From positions 1 to 64,000 of the forward strand of contig NZ_FQWF01000003.1 of assembly GCF_900129585.1 (NCBI RefSeq): a DNA stretch of 64,000 nt, in the 5' to 3' direction. This stretch comes from Flavobacterium micromati. Its GTDB lineage: Bacteria > Bacteroidota > Bacteroidia > Flavobacteriales > Flavobacteriaceae. The notes below the pieces were generated by a model. The model did no database searches. It worked only from the letters and a program-made list of their open reading frames with translations, and had not been told where the DNA came from. Positions 26,416 through 36,652 of this stretch are shown here, piece after piece (position 1 is the stretch's first letter; every line of letters starts with the position of its first letter). Position numbers and translations under genes: made by a program.

Positions 26416-29400
26416 TTACTTAGTAAGGTATAGATATCCATCTTTTTGATTAGTTCGGATATCTCCATTACCATCAACAGAGGTGTAATTTAAGATATAG
26501 AAATACGTTCCTGCCGGCAAGCCTGAAGACTGAGTTATTGTTGTTCTACCGCGAGAAATTCCTTCAAAATTATTACTTTGATTATTATAGTTTTTAGTTT
26601 CAAATACTAAAACTCCCCAGCGATTAAATATCTCAACGCTGTTTTCTGGGTAACAATCAGTATCGCTGATATTTTCGACACTAAACACGTCATTTATTCC
26701 ATCTCCATTTGGAGAAAAAGCGTTGTGTACTAATATTGTACCGCAGCCTAAAACTAATGATTTGTTAATTACCAGAATATCTGAATCACTTATTACTAGA
26801 TTTTCAATAGTTCTTCCAGTTGCAAAAGCAGTATTTGTAACGGTATTTGTTTCCAAATCAATTTTTGTTACGATGTAATCTTCATTGTACTCCTGAGATG
26901 CACCTGGAGCTAAACTTGCTATTATCGCGTTTAGTCCTGTTAGAGGATCAGTAACTACAATTTGAAAAAGTGTCACATTACCAACATTTTTCACAATAAT
27001 ATTGTAGTTCAGGACATCTCCTACTAAACTATAGCCGCTAGTAGGAGCAGTTTTAATAACTTCTAATCGAGGATTTTTATTAAGAATAGTAATTGTACAA
27101 TTTCTACAGTCAGGTTTTGGAGTACAAGTTGTACATGGTGTCGGGTCAGTTGAAGTAGCTGTGACTCTTTCGCCAAATGGTAATGTGCCGGTAACGGTTG
27201 CAAGATTGTAAACTACACCTGCGTCTATATCAGCTTGAGTTAAAGAATAGGTACCTGCAAATTGTGTTGCATTTGAAGCCCCTTTATTCAATGTTATAGG
27301 AGATCCAGTCAACACAAGTCCGGGTAATGGATCAGAAACAATAACATTTGTTATAGTTACATTTCCCGTATTAGTTACAACAAAATTGTACGTTATTTTA
27401 TCTCCAATATTTGTTGTTCCGTCATTGTTACTATCTACATAAATTCCGTCTTTAGTAATTGAAATATTTCCTTGTTGAACTAGCAGCGTGACAGTTGGTG
27501 TATTGTTATTTAATGCTGTACCCGAAGTATCACTGACATCAATTCCATTTAGATCTTTTCCAGAAGCTAAAGCGGTATTAGTTACTTTGCCACCATCTAC
27601 ATCCGCTTGGGTAAGAGTATAAGTTCCAGCGACCGTACTAGAGGATCCCACAGCAAGAGAAGCAATATTATTATTTGTAAATACTAGTCCAATCATAGGA
27701 TCAGTCACGACGATATTTGAGAGAGAAACGTTTCCAGTGTTTGTTACTATAAAACTATAATTAATTTTTTCACCCACCTGAGCAAATCCATCATTATTAG
27801 TATCTGAAAAAGTACCTGTTTTAACAAGCGCTATGCCTGATTCAGTTAATCTGTAAGAATAATTTGCTGTACACCCATTGATATCTTTTATTTCTACACT
27901 ATAAGTACCTGCGACTAAATTTGCAAGATCTTTTGATGTAGCTCCATTTGACCATAAGTACGTATAAGTCATTGTTCCTCCAGAAACGGTTTGAGTTATG
28001 CTACCATTTCTGCATCCCACACAATTATTGTTGTTGACAATAACAGCTGAGGCACTTGGTAAAGCAATTGGCTGAGTAATCCTAATTGAAACAGTTGCCT
28101 CACAATCATTCAAATCTTTAACCTTGTAAATATAAGTTCCAGCTGTTAAACCTGAAAGAGCAGGATTAGCAGCATCATAAGTATAAGTTCCTGAACCACC
28201 TGTAGTATTTAAAGTTACTGTAGCTGTACCACCAAAACAAGAAATTGGAGTTGCGGTTGCGGTTAATACAACTTGAGTAGGAGCAGCATTTATAGTTCTT
28301 GTTATCGTTGTAAAGCAGCCAACAGCATCGGTTGCAGTGTATGAATAAGTTCCAGCCTCTAAATTAGTACTTGGTGTCGAATTGAAAGTAATAGTTCCAG
28401 TTCCACCAGTAGGTGTACTTAAAGTTACAAAACCTTTTTCGCCAAAGCATTTTGGTTGAGTAGCGACCGCGGTAAAAATAATAGCCGAATTTATCGTTAA
28501 AATAACCGCTGTTCTTGTTAAGCTAGAACAAGTTCCGTTTGAAGATTCTGCATAATAAGTCGCAGAACCCACACCAACTTGCGTAGGTAAAGTCACAACA
28601 GTTCCACCAGTTGCAGCAGAATACCAAGTGATAGTTCCACCAGTTGCTGTTGCAGTTAATGTTTGCGTCGTAGTTCCATCAGTACAAACCGTTTGATTTG
28701 TTGCCGTTGGCGCAGCAGGCGTTGCTGGTTGAGCGTCAATAGTGACATTAATTGGCAATGATGTACATCCCGCAGCAGATCTTACAGTTACAGCGTAAGT
28801 AGCTGCAGCTAAGTTTGTAAATATTCCAGTAGTATTAGTATAATTAGTACCATCGATACTATACGTTATTCCTGTCCCTATTGGCGCAGAAACGGTAATA
28901 GTTCCTGTTGCTACAGTACAAGTTGGTTGTAAAGTTGCAGTGGCCGTTGGCGCAGCAGGCGTTGCTGGTTGAGCGTCAACAGTGACACTAGTTGGCAATG
29001 AGGTACATCCCGCAGCAGATCTCACAGTTACAGCGTAAGTTGCTGCAGCTACGTTTGTAAATATTCCAGTCGTGTTAGTATAATCAGTACCATTGATACT
29101 GTAGGTTATTCCACTTCCCATTGGGGCAGAAATGGTAATAGTTCCTGTTGCTACAGAACAAGTTGGTTGTAAAGTTGCAGTGGCCGTTGGCGCAGCAGGT
29201 GTTGCTGGTTGAGCGTCAATAGTGACACTAGTTGGCAATGAGGTACATCCCGCAGCAGATCTCACAGTAACAGCGTAAGTTGCTGCAGTTACGTTTGTAA
29301 ATATTCCAGTAGTATTAGTATAATCAGTACCATTGATACTGTAGGTTATTCCACTTCCCATTGGGGCAGAAATGGTAATAGTTCCTGTTGCTACAGTACA

Positions 29401-31623
29401 AGTTGGCTGTAAAGTTGCAGTTGCCGTTGGCGCAGCAGGCGTTGCTGGTTGAGCGTCAATAGTTACATTAGTAGGCAATGAAGTACATCCTGCAGCAGAT
29501 CTCACAGTTACAGCGTAAGTAGCTGCAGCTAAGTTTGTAAATATTCCAGTCGTGTTAGTATAATTAGTACCATTGATACTATAAGTTATTCCTGTTCCGG
29601 TTGGGGCAGAAACGGTAATAGTTCCTGTTGCTACAGTACAGGTTGGCTGTAAAGTTGCGGTTGCCGTTGGCGCAGCAGGCGTTGGGTTAGGAGTTGTAGC
29701 AGCGCTGGCTGAATTATTGCTACTATTAGAGTCAGCGGACGCACTAATAATAGCATTGTTTAGATAAACACCAGTGGCATTTACTCTAGCAGTAATTGTT
29801 AAAACAGCGTTTTGTCCGTTAACTAAATCACCGATCGCCCAATTTCCCGATGTATTAACGTATGTACCTAAACTTGTAGTCGAAGATACAAAAGTATAAC
29901 CGCTAGGTAATAAATCAGCTACTGAAACTCCTGTAGCGTTACTTGGTCCGTTATTCAATGCCGTAATGGTAAAAATAACATTGGTTTGTGTACATGGAGT
30001 AGCTAAATTAACAGTTTTACTTACTGAAACATCTCCACAAATTGTTACTGATATTGGTAGAGATTGAACAGACGAGCCACAAGAGAGTGTTGAAGAAACC
30101 GAGTAATTACCAGTTATGTTAGTTGTATATTCATTTGTATTTGCTCCGCTTATCGCGACCCCATTGAAAAACCATTGGTAAGGACCAAATCCTAGGGATG
30201 TACTTAATGTTGCAGTTGAAGTACAACTCCCTCCAATAGAGATAGGGATGACAGTTGGAGGATCGGGTAGTCGCGTATAACTGGAAAATATAGCTGCCAT
30301 CGAGAAACCTCCTCCTTGCTGTACTATACCAACGGTCATTTTCGATGTACTTTCAATTGAAATGTTCGCAGGACTTCCAATTTCAACATTGGTAAAATCT
30401 ATTAAATACCAGCCGGTTGATCCTAATTGCGTTCTTATTCCAGATGAAGTTTCAATATTGGCGCCGTTTAGAGTTACTAAAGCAGTGGCGCTTTGAGTTA
30501 GTATATACCCAAAATACGGAAGATCTGTTCCTGTGTAATTTCTAAATTTATAGGTCTCTACATAATTAGAGCCACCACAAGCTGAAACTGGTGCTATACT
30601 TGTGACATCGACTTCACAACCGTGTGCTGTTCCTGAATAAACAGCTACGTTTTTGTCACTTATTATTCTCGAAGATGAAAAAGAAACTCCAGTTCCATGG
30701 CGATACGTATGAAAACTTCCTGCTAGAGCAAGTGTAACTGGAATTGTTGTTGTTAAAGCTCCTGTTGGAGAAAACTGTTGTATCGATAAAACAGTATTGG
30801 GTTCAGTAGCTATAATAGTTGTCTGTTCCGCTGTATTATTTCCCGATCCTCTAAAAATTACATATTCTCTCCCTAATACCGAAATTGGAGGAACTTGATC
30901 TAAAGTTCCATCTCCGCAGGCTTCAGGAGCATCTATTCTGGCAGAAGTATTTACTACAGCAGGCTGGGAGGTTTCCACCAGCGTTCCCATTATATTTTCA
31001 AACAAATAACTTTGTCCAGCATTTAATGTGGTCGTGGTGACACCATTAATTCTCACAGAAGTATTATTGTTTATAGCCATAACGCTATAAGTAGGTGCTA
31101 AACTAGTACCTAAGTTACCATTTCTATAATATCCAACTCTAAAACTAACTCCTATTCCAGCATCACCAAAACTAGTTAGCGAAGCGTTTCCTTTAATATG
31201 AGTACCATCACCTCCAGTTGCATCTGAGGCAACGTTTCTAATATTGATCGAGACCGGAGCGGTCGCTGTAATATTCAAACCGGCAGCTGAGACGACTGTA
31301 TTAATAACATAATATCCTAATCCAGAAGCTGTTGGTGAGCCCGCGAATCGATATACTGCTGGCGTTCCTTTAACAACCGATAAGGTTGTAATAACGGTGC
31401 CATCACTTCTTTTTACCACAACCGAAACAGCAGTTGTAGATTCAGTAGCCACAACTAATTCATTTGCATCGCTAAAATACCTCCATGGGGCAGGTGCGAC
31501 ATAATGCTGGGAATAATACTGTGCGTAGGAATTAAAAGAAAGTAAAATGGTTAAAATAAGAAATAGCTTTTGGAAATTATTTACGCTGGTTTTTGCGTTA
31601 AACTTAATGTAGTTATCTTTCAT
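26416..31623 (-). CDS. Giant surface protein with SprB-type repeats and T9SS type B sorting domain
   Basis: The 1735-residue cargo protein has a signal peptide (ending NSYAQ) and an N-terminal module (about 40-460) resembling IgGFc-binding-like domains. A DUF11-type beta domain follows (about 535-645). Next come four 80-residue tandem repeats (about 652-971; TATLQPTC, GTNYTNTTG, SAAGCTSLP), an Ig-like segment and three SprB-like repeats (about 1055-1265; QPKCFG, GLTAGTYIYKVKD). Further DUF11-like repeats (about 1265-1620; VTNTGNV, TLTQADVDGG) precede the type B gliding-motility C-terminal domain from NAFSPNGDGINDVF to the end (about 1630-1735). It is Thr/Ala/Ser-rich with few charged residues, as adhesins are. 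It probably sits on or is released from the cell surface through the T9SS, with the two genes downstream assisting. A role in adhesion or gliding is inferred. Confidence 0.92.
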   Translation of the reverse strand: MKDNYIKFNAKTSVNNFQKLFLILTILLSFNSYAQYYSQHYVAPAPWRYFSDANELVVATESTTAVSVVVKRSDGTVITTLSVVKGTPAVYRFAGSPTASGLGYYVINTVVSAAGLNITATAPVSINIRNVASDATGGDGTHIKGNASLTSFGDAGIGVSFRVGYYRNGNLGTSLAPTYSVMAINNNTSVRINGVTTTTLNAGQSYLFENIMGTLVETSQPAVVNTSARIDAPEACGDGTLDQVPPISVLGREYVIFRGSGNNTAEQTTIIATEPNTVLSIQQFSPTGALTTTIPVTLALAGSFHTYRHGTGVSFSSSRIISDKNVAVYSGTAHGCEVDVTSIAPVSACGGSNYVETYKFRNYTGTDLPYFGYILTQSATALVTLNGANIETSSGIRTQLGSTGWYLIDFTNVEIGSPANISIESTSKMTVGIVQQGGGFSMAAIFSSYTRLPDPPTVIPISIGGSCTSTATLSTSLGFGPYQWFFNGVAISGANTNEYTTNITGNYSVSSTLSCGSSVQSLPISVTICGDVSVSKTVNLATPCTQTNVIFTITALNNGPSNATGVSVADLLPSGYTFVSSTTSLGTYVNTSGNWAIGDLVNGQNAVLTITARVNATGVYLNNAIISASADSNSSNNSASAATTPNPTPAAPTATATLQPTCTVATGTITVSAPTGTGITYSINGTNYTNTTGIFTNLAAATYAVTVRSAAGCTSLPTNVTIDAQPATPAAPTATATLQPTCTVATGTITISAPMGSGITYSINGTDYTNTTGIFTNVTAATYAVTVRSAAGCTSLPTSVTIDAQPATPAAPTATATLQPTCSVATGTITISAPMGSGITYSINGTDYTNTTGIFTNVAAATYAVTVRSAAGCTSLPTSVTVDAQPATPAAPTATATLQPTCTVATGTITVSAPIGTGITYSIDGTNYTNTTGIFTNLAAATYAVTVRSAAGCTSLPINVTIDAQPATPAAPTATNQTVCTDGTTTQTLTATATGGTITWYSAATGGTVVTLPTQVGVGSATYYAESSNGTCSSLTRTAVILTINSAIIFTAVATQPKCFGEKGFVTLSTPTGGTGTITFNSTPSTNLEAGTYSYTATDAVGCFTTITRTINAAPTQVVLTATATPISCFGGTATVTLNTTGGSGTYTYDAANPALSGLTAGTYIYKVKDLNDCEATVSIRITQPIALPSASAVIVNNNNCVGCRNGSITQTVSGGTMTYTYLWSNGATSKDLANLVAGTYSVEIKDINGCTANYSYRLTESGIALVKTGTFSDTNNDGFAQVGEKINYSFIVTNTGNVSLSNIVVTDPMIGLVFTNNNIASLAVGSSSTVAGTYTLTQADVDGGKVTNTALASGKDLNGIDVSDTSGTALNNNTPTVTLLVQQGNISITKDGIYVDSNNDGTTNIGDKITYNFVVTNTGNVTITNVIVSDPLPGLVLTGSPITLNKGASNATQFAGTYSLTQADIDAGVVYNLATVTGTLPFGERVTATSTDPTPCTTCTPKPDCRNCTITILNKNPRLEVIKTAPTSGYSLVGDVLNYNIIVKNVGNVTLFQIVVTDPLTGLNAIIASLAPGASQEYNEDYIVTKIDLETNTVTNTAFATGRTIENLVISDSDILVINKSLVLGCGTILVHNAFSPNGDGINDVFSVENISDTDCYPENSVEIFNRWGVLVFETKNYNNQSNNFEGISRGRTTITQSSGLPAGTYFYILNYTSVDGNGDIRTNQKDGYLYLTK
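28711..29670. repeat. Four tandem 240-bp repeats inside the surface-protein gene
   Basis: The sequence CGCAGCAGG followed by GTTGCTGGTT recurs at 28711, 28951, 29191 and 29431, and CGCAGCAGG appears once more at 29671 before the match fails at about 29685. The period is exactly 240 bp (80 codons). The copies differ by scattered substitutions only, so recent duplication or gene conversion is likely. Confidence 0.95.
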
Positions 31624-32463
31624 ATAGTAGGTTTTATATTTTTACTTTAGGCTTAGCTAAAATATTAGTTTTTTAATTTCGTTTAATTTTCTTTCTAAAT
31701 TTTTAACAGTTCTTAGATTTGGACTCTATTAATGTATTTATATCTTCTCTATTAAAGTTTAGGTATTATTATTTGGCTTTATTACACAATCGTAAGAGTT
31801 GTTGGTCGTTGCAGAAATCTACAAATTGTATTTATTGTTTTATAAAAAATCTTGCCATGCTGCTATTTTATCGCTGCTTTGACAGCAAAGATAAAAACAA
31901 AAAGAGATTTATATTTTTTTTCCCTCAACTAACCAAATTACTCGTTAAATGACATAGATAACTTACCAAATAAATGAAAAGATAATGTTAAAATAATATA
32001 ATTTATGATTTTCGTAAAAAATTTTGATTTTTACACTAATACGGTAAAATTTATATTTTGCATCACGATGACGGGGTAAGAATGGGTTTTTATATGTAAA
32101 TGACTGATTTGCAAAAAAAAGATAATTTTTTTTAAAGACTTTTACTGCCGTTGGTTTCTTTTACAATACAGAGTTTCTTTTTATATTTTTTATTTATGTT
32201 AACAGTAAATAAAAAGGGATTGATGCACCTTTTTTTTTATAATCATAAAATCAAGCACTAATTGATTATTAATATCATTTATGTTTTGAATTTACTATTA
32301 AAAAGAATTGAAATTTATCAGGTTGAGCAAGTCATCATGATTGTAATGAAATACGAAATATTGTTTAGTCGCTCGTAATAAATAAAAAACAAAACTGCTC
32401 TTTCGAAATTGTTTTGTAAATTGTAATCTATTTTATTTTATGATTCTTAATTTCATTTACATT
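31624..32463. other. 840-bp divergent spacer with a dispersed repeat
   Basis: No credible gene. Long T- and A-runs are present. The part next to 31624 should hold the promoter of the surface-protein operon, but no clear TAnnTTTG was found on the minus strand. A repeat shared with 55693-55807 lies at 32268-32379. Confidence 0.5.
32268..32379 (+). repeat. Dispersed intergenic repeat, copy A
   Basis: About 112 bases match 55693-55807 in the same orientation, roughly 85% over the first 80 bases by eye (shared TTTATGTTTTGAA, AGAATTGAA, TCAGGTTG, GTCATCATGAT, GTAATGAAA). It is non-coding in both places. Confidence 0.65.
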
Positions 32464-32949
32464 ATGAAAAATTTAATTTTGATACGACATGCCAAGTCAA
32501 GTTGGGAAGTCCCTATGCAAGACAAAGATCGCGGATTAACATCTCAAGGAGTAAATGATGCTCACAATGTGTCCACTCACATTAAAACATTAATTCCAAA
32601 AACATTTATTATGATGAGCAGTCCAGCTAAAAGAACCATCGACACAGCGTTAATTTTTGCTCAAAATTTAGCATATCCTGTTGAAAGTATCATTTACAAT
32701 AACGATCTTTATACGTTTGATGAAAAAAAATTAGAAAAATTGATAAAATCATTAAGCAACATGTTTGAAACTGTTTTTCTTTTTTGCCACAACGGAGCTG
32801 TTACTAATTTTGTTAATACATTTGGCGATAAAAAAATAGAAAATCTCCCCACAGCTGGCTTTGTCAATATTACTTTTGACACTGATGATTGGAACAAGAT
32901 AAATGATGGTAAAATTATAAAGATGGTATTCCCCAAAAATTTAAGATGA
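32464..32949 (+). CDS. SixA-like histidine phosphatase family protein
   Basis: A 161-residue protein of the histidine phosphatase superfamily. The catalytic RHAKSSW motif lies at residues about 7-13 (LILIRHAKSSW), SSPAKRT supplies the second arginine (about 60), and FCHNG supplies the second histidine (about 105). The size and motifs match SixA, which removes phosphate from phosphohistidine, but substrates in Bacteroidota are not established. The start at ATG 32464 is preferred over one eight codons earlier. Its stop overlaps the ppk1 start (ATGA), so the two are translationally coupled, which suggests a role in phosphate or polyphosphate handling. Confidence 0.87.
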   Translation: MKNLILIRHAKSSWEVPMQDKDRGLTSQGVNDAHNVSTHIKTLIPKTFIMMSSPAKRTIDTALIFAQNLAYPVESIIYNNDLYTFDEKKLEKLIKSLSNMFETVFLFCHNGAVTNFVNTFGDKKIENLPTAGFVNITFDTDDWNKINDGKIIKMVFPKNLR

Positions 32950-35027
32950 ATAAAATTATAGATTATAAATATATTGATAGAGAAAAAAGTTGGTTGGCGT
33001 TTAATGCCAGAGTGCTTCAGGAAGCCGCTGACGATTCTGTTCCTTTATTAGAAAGACTTCGTTTTTTAGGTATTTTTTCTAATAATTTAGATGAGTTTTT
33101 TAGAGTTAGGTTTGCAGTAATTAGAAGATTAAGTCTTAGCGGTTTTAGCGGTCAAAAATATTTAGGAGGAATATCCGCCCAGCAATTAGTAAAAGACATC
33201 ACTGATATTGTTATTCAGCAGCAATCTGAAAGCTTGCGAATATTAAATAATATCGAAAATGAACTTGAGGCTAAAAATATTTTTATTATCACCGAAGCTG
33301 ATATTACAATAGAACAGGAAATTTTTTTAAAAGATTTTTTTATCCAAAAAGTAAGTCCAGAACTTGTTACTATCATCTTAAATGATCTGGCAGAGTTTCC
33401 ATTACTTCGCGATACTTCGGGATATCTAGCTGTTAAATTAGTAATGAATGCCAAAGCTGAAATTCGGTATGCGGTTGTAGAAATTCCTAAAACAATTAAT
33501 CGTTTTGTCGTTCTTCCATCTGTGGATGAAAAGCAGTTTGTCATATTACTAGATGATGTTATAAGACATAACTTGAGTAATATTTTCAATATTTTTGATT
33601 ATCGTAGCATTTCGGCACACATGATAAAAATTACAAGAGATGCACAACTTGATATTGATAGCGATTTAAGTAAAAGCATGATCGAAAAAATTTCGTTGAG
33701 TGTAAAGGACCGTCGAATAGGTGAACCAGTGCGTTTTATTTATGATCAATTGATAGAGGAAGATACCTTACTTTTTTTTCTTGACAAAATGGGCATTGTA
33801 TCCACTGATAGTATTATTCCTGGTGGAAGATACCATAACAGGAGGGATTACATGAACTTCCCCAACTTAGGCAGAAACGATCTTTTATATAAAACTAATG
33901 ATCCGTTGCCCATTCCAGGTTTAAGTCTTGAAGGTAGTATTCTGGAGCGCATTAGTGAAAAAGACTATTTGCTTAATGCTCCATACCAAACTTTTTCATA
34001 TCTCACAAAATTTCTGCGGGAAGCAGCTTTAGATCCAAAGGTAATTTCGATAAAAATTACACTTTATAGGTTGGCAAAAAACTCCCAAATTGTTAGTTCT
34101 TTAATTAATGCAGCAAAAAACGGTAAGAAAGTAACGGTCCAAATTGAGTTGCAAGCAAGTTTTGATGAAGCGTCTAACATATCTTATGCTGAACAAATGC
34201 AATTAGAAGGTATTGAACTAATCTTTGGAATAAAAGGCTTAAAAGTTCACAGCAAAATTTGCGTTATTGAAAGAACTGAAAATGATAAAATAAAACGCTA
34301 CGGATTTATTTCGACTGGTAATTTCAACGAATCTACTGCAAAGATTTACACCGATGTTACTCTTTTTACGAGTCATCAACAAATTCTAAAAGATATTGTA
34401 AAGATATTTGATTTTTTTAATGTCAATTACAGGGTTCATCGATACAAGCATCTCATTGTTTCTCCACATTACTTTAGAACGCGATTTACAAAATTGATTG
34501 ATAGAGAAATTACGCATGCGCTAGCCGGCAGAAAAACGTACATAAATCTTAAAATGAATAGCTTATCTGATTTTGAAATGATTGATAAATTGTACGAAGC
34601 AAGTAAAGCTGGTGTAAAAATTAAATTGCAAGTTAGAGGAATTTGTTCGCTTATACCGGGTATTCCAGACATGAGTGAAAATATAGAAGCGATAAGTATT
34701 GTTGACAATTATTTAGAACATTCAAGAATTTACATCTTTGGAAACGCAGGGCAAACTGAGGTTTATATTTCGTCAGCTGATTTTATGACTCGTAATATTG
34801 ATGGGCGTGTTGAAGTAACGTGCCCTATTTATGATCAAGCTATTAAAAAAGAATTGATTGACAATTTCGATATTGGTTGGCGTGGAAATGTAAAAGTGCG
34901 CTTGCACTCTTATAAATTGGATAATAAATATAAGCCTCGAAATCACAACGCAATTTTTAGAGCACAATTTGAAACTTATAAGTATTATCAAAATAAACTT
35001 ACTTCTTCTTTGGAAAGAAATGAATAA
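32946..35027 (+). CDS. ppk1: Polyphosphate kinase 1
   Basis: PPK1 transfers the gamma phosphate of ATP onto a growing polyphosphate chain, reversibly. The 693-residue protein has the N domain (YIDREKSWLAFNARVLQEA, 7-25), the head domain, and two phospholipase D-like C domains. The autophosphorylated histidine is H435 (KVHSKI) and the second catalytic one H592 (LEHSRIY), the same numbers as in E. coli PPK1. It is full length with no missing motif. It overlaps sixA by four bases and is followed by ppx, so polymer synthesis and breakdown are encoded together. Confidence 0.97.
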   Translation: MNKIIDYKYIDREKSWLAFNARVLQEAADDSVPLLERLRFLGIFSNNLDEFFRVRFAVIRRLSLSGFSGQKYLGGISAQQLVKDITDIVIQQQSESLRILNNIENELEAKNIFIITEADITIEQEIFLKDFFIQKVSPELVTIILNDLAEFPLLRDTSGYLAVKLVMNAKAEIRYAVVEIPKTINRFVVLPSVDEKQFVILLDDVIRHNLSNIFNIFDYRSISAHMIKITRDAQLDIDSDLSKSMIEKISLSVKDRRIGEPVRFIYDQLIEEDTLLFFLDKMGIVSTDSIIPGGRYHNRRDYMNFPNLGRNDLLYKTNDPLPIPGLSLEGSILERISEKDYLLNAPYQTFSYLTKFLREAALDPKVISIKITLYRLAKNSQIVSSLINAAKNGKKVTVQIELQASFDEASNISYAEQMQLEGIELIFGIKGLKVHSKICVIERTENDKIKRYGFISTGNFNESTAKIYTDVTLFTSHQQILKDIVKIFDFFNVNYRVHRYKHLIVSPHYFRTRFTKLIDREITHALAGRKTYINLKMNSLSDFEMIDKLYEASKAGVKIKLQVRGICSLIPGIPDMSENIEAISIVDNYLEHSRIYIFGNAGQTEVYISSADFMTRNIDGRVEVTCPIYDQAIKKELIDNFDIGWRGNVKVRLHSYKLDNKYKPRNHNAIFRAQFETYKYYQNKLTSSLERNE

Positions 35028-35104
35028 TGGATGTCAAGTGTTGATGAAAATTTCTACTGAAAATTTTAACTTAATTATCAGTAATTACAATTAAATAAAG
35101 GAAA

Positions 35105-35995
35105 ATGATTAAAATAAAAAGATATGCTGCTATAGATATAGGTTCTAATGCAATGCGATTATTAATTGTTAATATTGTCGAGCAAGAAGGTAAAGAACCA
35201 CAATTCAATAAAAGTTCATTGGTTCGAGTTCCTATCAGGCTTGGTCAAGATGCTTTTACGGTAGGCGAAATTTCAGAAGAGAATATAGAGCGAATGACTG
35301 ACGCAATGAAAGCATTTAATTTACTGATGAAAGTTCATAAAATAGAACGGTATATGGCATTTGCAACTTCGGCTATGCGCGAAGCTTACAATGGCAAAGA
35401 AGTGGTGGATTTAATTCAGGAGAAAGCAGATATAAAAATAGAAATAATAGATGGCAAGAAAGAAGCTGCAATAATTGCCTCTACAGATTTACACCATTTA
35501 CTAAAAACAGATCAAACCTATCTCTTTGTAGATGTGGGTGGTGGAAGTACCGAATTCACGCTTTTTTCGAATGGAAAAATGATAAATTCAAGATCTTTTA
35601 AGGCAGGAACCGTACGTTTACTTAATAATATGGTGTGTGATGTAGTGTGGGACGAAATCGAAAAATGGATAAAAAACAATACTAGTCAATATGATGAAGT
35701 TACACTTATAGGATCTGGCGGTAATATTAACAAGCTATTTAAAATGTCTGGGAAAACTCAAGAAAAGCCTCTTTCCTATATTTATGTCAATTCGCAGTAT
35801 GTATTCTTGAACTCATTATCATACGAGCAAAGAGTAGCCGAATTAGGTCTGAATCCTGACAGAGCCGATGTTATTATTCCCGCAACACGTATTTATCTTA
35901 ATGCAATGAAATGGAGTGGCGCACGAAATATCTATGTGCCAAAAATTGGACTTTCTGACGGGATTGTTAAGGCAATGTATTTTGGAAAAATATAA
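35105..35995 (+). CDS. Ppx/GppA family phosphatase (exopolyphosphatase)
   Basis: This ASKHA-fold enzyme removes terminal phosphate from polyphosphate or pppGpp. The 296-residue product has the first phosphate loop AAIDIGSNAMRLLI (residues 8-21), the VPIRLGQD segment, ATSAMREAYNG and the second phosphate loop FVDVGGGSTEF (about 140-150). It is the short form, with no C-terminal HD domain, as is usual in Bacteroidota. It is 77 bases behind ppk1, in what looks like one sixA-ppk1-ppx unit. The polyphosphate role is favoured by context. Confidence 0.92.
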   Translation: MIKIKRYAAIDIGSNAMRLLIVNIVEQEGKEPQFNKSSLVRVPIRLGQDAFTVGEISEENIERMTDAMKAFNLLMKVHKIERYMAFATSAMREAYNGKEVVDLIQEKADIKIEIIDGKKEAAIIASTDLHHLLKTDQTYLFVDVGGGSTEFTLFSNGKMINSRSFKAGTVRLLNNMVCDVVWDEIEKWIKNNTSQYDEVTLIGSGGNINKLFKMSGKTQEKPLSYIYVNSQYVFLNSLSYEQRVAELGLNPDRADVIIPATRIYLNAMKWSGARNIYVPKIGLSDGIVKAMYFGKI

Positions 35996-36652
35996 AAATC
36001 AATTTGAATTACCTTTTAAAAGTACTTTCAATTATTGTTTGATTTTAAAAAAAAGAGGATCTTGTAAAATAGCTAAAAGTAATCAATTGAAGTCTTGCTT
36101 ATGTGCGAAATCGCTCGTTGTTTTCTATAAAATCCTTTCTCAAAACCTAACGATTTTCAGCCGACTAGTAAAATAATTAAATTTTTACTTTATTAAATTT
36201 TGACGAATTTGTTTTTGAATAGAAGATTTATTTAAATAGTATTCTAATAACTTTCTTGCCATATCTTGAAAAAAAACAGGTTTACTGTTTCGGTTCTCAT
36301 ATAGCTACTATTATCAATTTCAATTACCATAGTTTTTTTTAATTCAAGTTTTAAGACAATAGAGATAAGGGCACAAGACGGATTATTTCACTATTGAATT
36401 TTCTTTTAATGTCGTTCGGGTCCTTTAATGTTTTTCAAAAAGGAAATATATTTATTTCACGAAAAAACAACAGATCTATAAAACAATAATAAATAATAAT
36501 TTTTTAGAAGCTATCGCAAGGTGAAGGCCTTTGTAAAGTAGAAGCGATGGTAAGGAAATTTTAAATTATAATGTTAATCAAACTAACATCGGCATAGATT
36601 TCAGTATTTTTATAAAAACGGCAACAACATTAAGCCTTTCTAACTCAATTCC
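35996..36652. other. 657-bp spacer, nothing recognised
   Basis: AT-rich DNA with frequent stops in all frames. The overlapping plus-strand frame at the ppx 3' end has no protein-like composition. No RNA structure or strong promoter motif was identified upstream of the hemolysin III gene. Confidence 0.5.

Noticed and set aside
28711..29670. CRISPR array or satellite
   Set aside because: The 240-bp repeats are contiguous, in frame and encode 80-residue protein repeats, so they are coding repeats. No CRISPR-like short repeats were seen anywhere.
31719..31952. 77-codon plus-strand frame in the spacer upstream of sixA
   Set aside because: Phe/Lys/Cys-rich composition typical of AT-rich non-coding DNA, with no domain and no start context.
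35916..36176. 86-codon plus-strand frame at the ppx 3' end
   Set aside because: Mostly an out-of-frame reading of ppx and the AT-rich spacer.
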